From: an uncultured Alteromonadaceae bacterium
Lineage (GTDB): Bacteria; Pseudomonadota; Gammaproteobacteria; Enterobacterales; Alteromonadaceae
Direction: 5' to 3'
Assembly (NCBI GenBank): GCA_947503265.1
Contig: CANNDC010000003.1
Location: forward strand, 1 to 64,000
Length of the DNA stretch: 64,000 nucleotides
The notes below the pieces were generated by a model that did no database searches, was not told where the DNA came from, and saw nothing but the letters and a program-made list of their open reading frames with translations. Below, piece after piece: positions 60,348 to 64,000 of the stretch. Each line of letters starts with the position of its first letter. Within the stretch, counting starts at the first letter, position 1. Both the position numbers and the translations under genes were made by a program.

Positions 60348-61604
60348 ATGATTGAAATAAAGAATCGTTCAGACAAAAAACGCTTGCGCCGCATCGCGCT
60401 AGCATCGCAGGGCTTGTTGAGCGCAAGTCCCTTTGGTCATGGGCTAAAAGGCGTCAGAAATACGCTAAATCATCTTGGTTACGTGCAAATTGACACCATC
60501 TCAGTGATTGAGCGTGCGCATCATCATGTACTTCACTCCAGAGTTCCAAATTTCAGACCTCACATGCTCAATCAATTACTGGAGAATGGTGATGTTTTTG
60601 AATACTGGTCGCACGCAGCGGCATTTTTACCTATTCAAGACTTCCGTTATTCCCTTCCTTACAAGCATGCACTCAAAAGCGGTCAAACGCATTGGTACAA
60701 GAATCCTGATAGAAAATTGATGTCAGAAGTTCTCGCCAAGATACGATTAGATGGCCCTACTCGCTCCCGAGATTTACAGTCTGAAACAGAAAAACGTGCT
60801 GGATGGTGGGAATGGAAACCCGCAAAACGAGCGCTGGAGCAACTCTATATGGAAGGTGATCTAATGGTCACCAAACGAGAAGGATTTCAAAAAGTATATG
60901 ATTTGACTGAGCGTGTTTTACCATCAAATTTGAATTCAATGATGCCTTCTATGGAGGAATTTGCAGCCTACCTAGTTGAACAACAATTGCGTATGTATGG
61001 CATAGCAACCTCTAAAAACTTCACCTATCTTAGAAAAAACGCCGATTTGCGACAGGCGGTTAGAAACCTCATTGACGAACAAATCTCTGCTGGTTTGCTT
61101 GAACAAGTTCAACTACAAAACGGTGAACTCTACTATATTAAGCGTGGCGTTTTTGAAAATCCCCTACCCCGCGTTAACAAACGGGTTTTAATACTTTCGC
61201 CTTTTGATAACTGTGTGATTCAACGAGATCGATTAAAGGCAATTTTTGACTATCAGTACCAAATAGAATGTTATCTGCCTGAACCTAAGCGTCAATACGG
61301 CTACTTTTGCTTACCGATACTATATGGTGATGAATTTGTTGGTCGAATGGACTGTAAAGCCCATCGAAAAACCAAACATTTTGAAATCAAATCACTGTTT
61401 TTTGAAATAGGTAGCACTGGAATTGAAAGCACTGAAACAAATAACCTTGAAAAAGCAAAGCGTGAACTAGACGCTTTTTATTTAGCATTTGTAAAAGCTG
61501 CTCAACATTTTGCACGGTTTCAAGGATGTGATTTTATTTCTGTCACAAAAGTAAATTCAGCTCATTTGAAAGGTTTAGTAGGGAGTATTCCAATAGACGA
61601 ATAG
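60348..61604 (+). CDS. Crosslink-repair DNA glycosylase, YcaQ-like (HTH_42 family)
   Basis: A 418-residue winged-helix DNA glycosylase of the AlkZ/YcaQ group, which unhooks interstrand crosslinks and bulky alkylated bases. The QxD catalytic motif is present as Q47-I-D49 in YVQIDTISVIERAHHHVL, the YcaQ-type variant rather than QxQ. Other family segments are YWSHAAAFLP, SPFDNCVIQRDRL and GRMDCKAHR. Length is normal. The ATG has TAGGGGGG upstream. It stands alone. Confidence 0.9.
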   Translation: MIEIKNRSDKKRLRRIALASQGLLSASPFGHGLKGVRNTLNHLGYVQIDTISVIERAHHHVLHSRVPNFRPHMLNQLLENGDVFEYWSHAAAFLPIQDFRYSLPYKHALKSGQTHWYKNPDRKLMSEVLAKIRLDGPTRSRDLQSETEKRAGWWEWKPAKRALEQLYMEGDLMVTKREGFQKVYDLTERVLPSNLNSMMPSMEEFAAYLVEQQLRMYGIATSKNFTYLRKNADLRQAVRNLIDEQISAGLLEQVQLQNGELYYIKRGVFENPLPRVNKRVLILSPFDNCVIQRDRLKAIFDYQYQIECYLPEPKRQYGYFCLPILYGDEFVGRMDCKAHRKTKHFEIKSLFFEIGSTGIESTETNNLEKAKRELDAFYLAFVKAAQHFARFQGCDFISVTKVNSAHLKGLVGSIPIDE

Positions 61605-61662
61605 CCTGCCGTTATACTCAATTACTCAATTACACAACTCCTAACCATGTAAGACCTGAAGT

Positions 61663-61686
61663 AGCTAGTCGGTTAACAGACTAGCT
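61663..61686. terminator. Hairpin after YcaQ-like gene
   Basis: AGCTAGTC and GACTAGCT are perfect 8-base arms around an 8-base loop, 60 bases past the stop, with a T run only 15 bases later. It is a weak terminator candidate. A second hairpin (TGTGCTGC/GCAGCACA, 61812-61836) lies in the same convergent gap, also without a T run. Confidence 0.4.
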
Positions 61687-61869
61687 CAGATAGCGAGACT
61701 TTTTAGTATACATCTAGCTGGAGTGGAATAATCAAAGACGTAATATCAATCAAAGCTCACTGCCCTCAAATGATTTTCAGTCTTGCGGGTTTTACTTATA
61801 CTGAACAGTTTTGTGCTGCACAGATTGCGCAGCACATAGACGTTTAAGCCCAACAATGAGCAGGTTAGG

Positions 61870-62706
61870 TTATTTGGTGATAACCACTTCAGCATAATCA
61901 GAAGGCACTACCATGGTGCCATCTTTAGCGATGTTAAACTTGCCAATCAGCGTTAATATATCCTTCTCTAAAGCGGCAGCTTCTTCTGAACCTAGTGCTA
62001 AGAAAGCTTTGTGTACCGGTCCATAGTATTCGCGAAACAAATCAACAAAATGCTGAGGTGACTGATAGCGGAAACGAAAGCATTTTGTTTTTTGGTTTAT
62101 CTCGGTGACGTTTGCTTCAAAGTGTTCGCTTAAAAACGCATCTGTTCCCCAAAGAGCGGGCGATGGAACACCACTAGGTGGGGGTACAAATTTGCCAATG
62201 GTTTTGAAAAGCTGTCCGATAAAACTCGATGGAGTCCAATTGGCAAGTCCGATTTTTCCTCCCGTTTTACAGACCCTAACTAGCTCTTGCGCACTCTTTG
62301 CCTGGTTCGGTGTGAACATCACACCAAAGGTAGAGATCACGTTGTCAAAATGTTCCTTTGGAAAGGGCAAATTTTCTGCATCAGCTTGCTGATAGTCGAT
62401 AGTCAAGCCTTCGACATTAGCTCTTGCACGGGACTGGTTTAGCAGGTGGTCTACGTAATCTGTTGAGACAACGTGACAAAAACGACGTGCCGCTGCCAAC
62501 GTTGCGTTGCCATTGCCAGCAGCTACATCTAATACCGATTGACCGGAGCGCAGATCCATGGATTCACATAGCTCTTCACCAGTAATTTGTATGGTAACTC
62601 CCACTTTCGCATAGTCGCCAGAGCCCCATGCGGCTTGCTGTTTTTGCTTTATCGCATCGAAGTTAGGTGTCATTGTAGTTAGGTTTGATCTTGCAATATT
62701 CATCAT
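61870..62706 (-). CDS. Class I SAM-dependent methyltransferase (UbiE-like)
   Basis: A 278-residue methyltransferase of the UbiE/Coq5-like group. The SAM site VLDVAAGNGNATLAAARR is near residues 60-78, followed by DAENLPF, the acidic-residue region NVISTFGVMF, and KIGLANWTPSSFIG. Substrate is unknown. I chose the ATG at 62706 with AGAGGA close upstream over earlier in-frame Met codons. A TolB/TPR protein gene lies upstream on the same strand, 157 bases away, echoing the regulator/methyltransferase pairing at 52829-56214. Confidence 0.87.
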   Translation of the reverse strand: MMNIARSNLTTMTPNFDAIKQKQQAAWGSGDYAKVGVTIQITGEELCESMDLRSGQSVLDVAAGNGNATLAAARRFCHVVSTDYVDHLLNQSRARANVEGLTIDYQQADAENLPFPKEHFDNVISTFGVMFTPNQAKSAQELVRVCKTGGKIGLANWTPSSFIGQLFKTIGKFVPPPSGVPSPALWGTDAFLSEHFEANVTEINQKTKCFRFRYQSPQHFVDLFREYYGPVHKAFLALGSEEAAALEKDILTLIGKFNIAKDGTMVVPSDYAEVVITK

Positions 62707-62863
62707 AATTTTCCTCTGTTTCATGTTTCGTAAATCGTTGTTTATCAGCACTAGACAGTGTTGCTGAACACAGAGAAAGTGTACGTATGATTAGCTAACG
62801 AAACTTGAGGGGAATGTGGAGATTGTATGAGGTTTCTGTGTTTTTTAAGATTGAGTTGTATAC

Positions 62864-64000
62864 CTAGTCGATGAGGTGCTGGCCCAATTCTTTGCCGACT
62901 AAAGCGTAGACTTCGCTTTTAGATAAGTCAGGTTTAACCGCGAAAGCTTCTGAAATCGCCGCTTGTGCGGATTCTTTTTGTTGCAATATAAGATTAATTG
63001 CCGCAAGCGCAACCCGCGGCATATAAAGATTAGCATCTTCCTGACAAGCTAAATGGGCATGCTCAAGTGCTTCTGGGATACGCTTTTGTAACACCAAGCC
63101 CATACACAAGATTGATCGCCATACAGCTAGCCTGTTATCAAATGGGCTGATCTCGATCCCGTGGATCAGATTTTTAACAGCTTCTGCAGCATTTTCCGTT
63201 AACAGTTCTGCCGCACCAAGCGCAACCCATGCCTGGCCATTAGCTGAATTGGCGCGAATGGCATTTTTAAGTAGCGGGATGCCGCGCTCGGTCATTCTCA
63301 TGTCGCAATAGGCACAACCTACGTATCCTAAAATGGTTGAATTCATGCTGTCTAATTCTAGCGCTTTTGCAGCCGCACTCATCGCTTTCTTAACCGCTGT
63401 TTCTCGGTTGCTCAAAACACCCATACGCACACCAAATGATAGTAACAGAGCGCGTAACGCGTGTGCCAACGCGAAATCAGGATCTAATTGGCAACTTTCT
63501 TCTAGTAATTCTACTGCCTCATTAAAAGTTGAGGCACGCCAACCTTTAACGGCTAACAGGCTGTTGGCTTGTAAAAAAAGCACACGCGAATTTCGGGGAG
63601 TACGAGACGTGGTAATTTTGTCGAATATTGACCGATTCAGTTGTGGCTCAATATGCGCAACGGCTTCCAACACCACTCTTTTATTCAAAGCATAAATATC
63701 TTCATTATCTTGCAATGAATAATTGAAATCTGATGACCAAATCTTAAATCCTGATTTATTATCCGTTAACTGTACTGTTACTATGAGTGCTTTACCCACT
63801 ACTCTAACGCGGCCATCTAGCAAGTACGTGATGCCCAACTCTTCGTAAATTTGACGTCCGGTCGGTCGCGTTTGTTGGGCGTATCGTAGCGATTCAGAGC
63901 TAATACTAAGCAATGGCACCCTGCTCAACAAATTTTCTATCTCATCAGGTACAGAAGACGCAATGTACTCACTTTCCTCCGTATTGTCTGAGTATTGAAA
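62864..64000 (-). CDS. TolB-like/TPR protein, 5' end cut by window edge
   Basis: The frame runs open to the window edge and gives at least 378 residues, ending with EYIASSVPDEIENLLSRVP in the visible start. This part holds the TolB-like domain (ITYLLDGRVRV, GFKIWSSDFNYS) and tetratricopeptide repeats, and it closely parallels residues 150-522 of the regulator at 54646-56214. The N-terminal DNA-binding domain presumably lies beyond position 64000. A stretch from 63931 was the first potential internal start but the open frame upstream and the domain fit show it is not the true start. Confidence 0.8.
   Translation of the reverse strand, partial: FQYSDNTEESEYIASSVPDEIENLLSRVPLLSISSESLRYAQQTRPTGRQIYEELGITYLLDGRVRVVGKALIVTVQLTDNKSGFKIWSSDFNYSLQDNEDIYALNKRVVLEAVAHIEPQLNRSIFDKITTSRTPRNSRVLFLQANSLLAVKGWRASTFNEAVELLEESCQLDPDFALAHALRALLLSFGVRMGVLSNRETAVKKAMSAAAKALELDSMNSTILGYVGCAYCDMRMTERGIPLLKNAIRANSANGQAWVALGAAELLTENAAEAVKNLIHGIEISPFDNRLAVWRSILCMGLVLQKRIPEALEHAHLACQEDANLYMPRVALAAINLILQQKESAQAAISEAFAVKPDLSKSEVYALVGKELGQHLID

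Noticed and set aside
1..64000. CRISPR array or restriction-modification system
   Set aside because: No regularly spaced direct repeats and no Cas, restriction or modification genes were seen.

Overview
The window comes from a marine-type gammaproteobacterium, most likely an Alteromonadales relative (Alteromonas, Paraglaciecola or similar). The genus is inferred from gene content only: a grpE-dnaK-dnaJ cluster, CbrA-like transporter/kinase fusions, GlyGly-CTERM proteases, algal-polysaccharide enzymes, and AT-leaning coding sequence throughout. No rRNA, CRISPR array or complete insertion sequence was seen.

Layout. 1-3030: a sparse accessory stretch with a coiled-coil secreted protein, a serine recombinase, a tiny membrane protein and long non-coding DNA, ending at a tRNA-Arg(UCG). 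3100-5350: an IclR regulator divergent from a PhyH-type dioxygenase, then a VOC protein. 5550-10350: cytochrome c' and the chaperone genes dnaJ, dnaK and grpE, all on the minus strand, with sigma-32-like promoters before grpE and dnaK and hairpin terminators. 10480-19330: a sodium/solute-symporter hybrid kinase; then a secreted metalloprotease cotranscribed with an OmpR-type two-component pair; then a DUF4156 lipoprotein. 19340-26200: a beta-propeller sensor protein with no output domain, a histidine kinase and a penicillin-acylase-type lipoprotein. A decayed copy of the acylase 3' end lies on the far side of the sensor genes.

26350-36365 is a minus-strand polysaccharide-degradation cluster: a jelly-roll lyase, a GH39-like enzyme, a formylglycine sulfatase, a GH78 alpha-L-rhamnosidase and a large Asp-box double-propeller lipoprotein. 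Lyase plus xylosidase-like plus sulfatase plus rhamnosidase fits a sulfated, rhamnose-rich algal polysaccharide such as ulvan; that substrate is an inference. The transporter and sugar catabolism genes are not in the window.

36560-42000 is the most unusual part. A three-gene set (four-helix membrane protein, phage-type lysozyme-like protein, lipoprotein) looks like a lysis cassette. It is followed, after rsgA and a DUF3750 gene, by a 655-residue protein built like a polymorphic toxin, with an N-terminus resembling cargo of extracellular contractile injection systems and a C-terminal nuclease-toxin-like block. No immunity gene is recognisable next to it.

42180-64000 is mostly ordinary accessory metabolism and repair: a quinone-oxidoreductase/SDR pair with a divergent LysR, a PspB-like protein, an exported RidA, a RIO1 kinase, AlkD coupled to a patatin phospholipase, SixA, an exosortase-associated-type acyltransferase, YaeQ, a methyltransferase/hydrolase pair, two paralogous winged-helix/TPR regulators (the second cut by the window end), a GST, a U32 protein, a YcaQ-type glycosylase and another methyltransferase.
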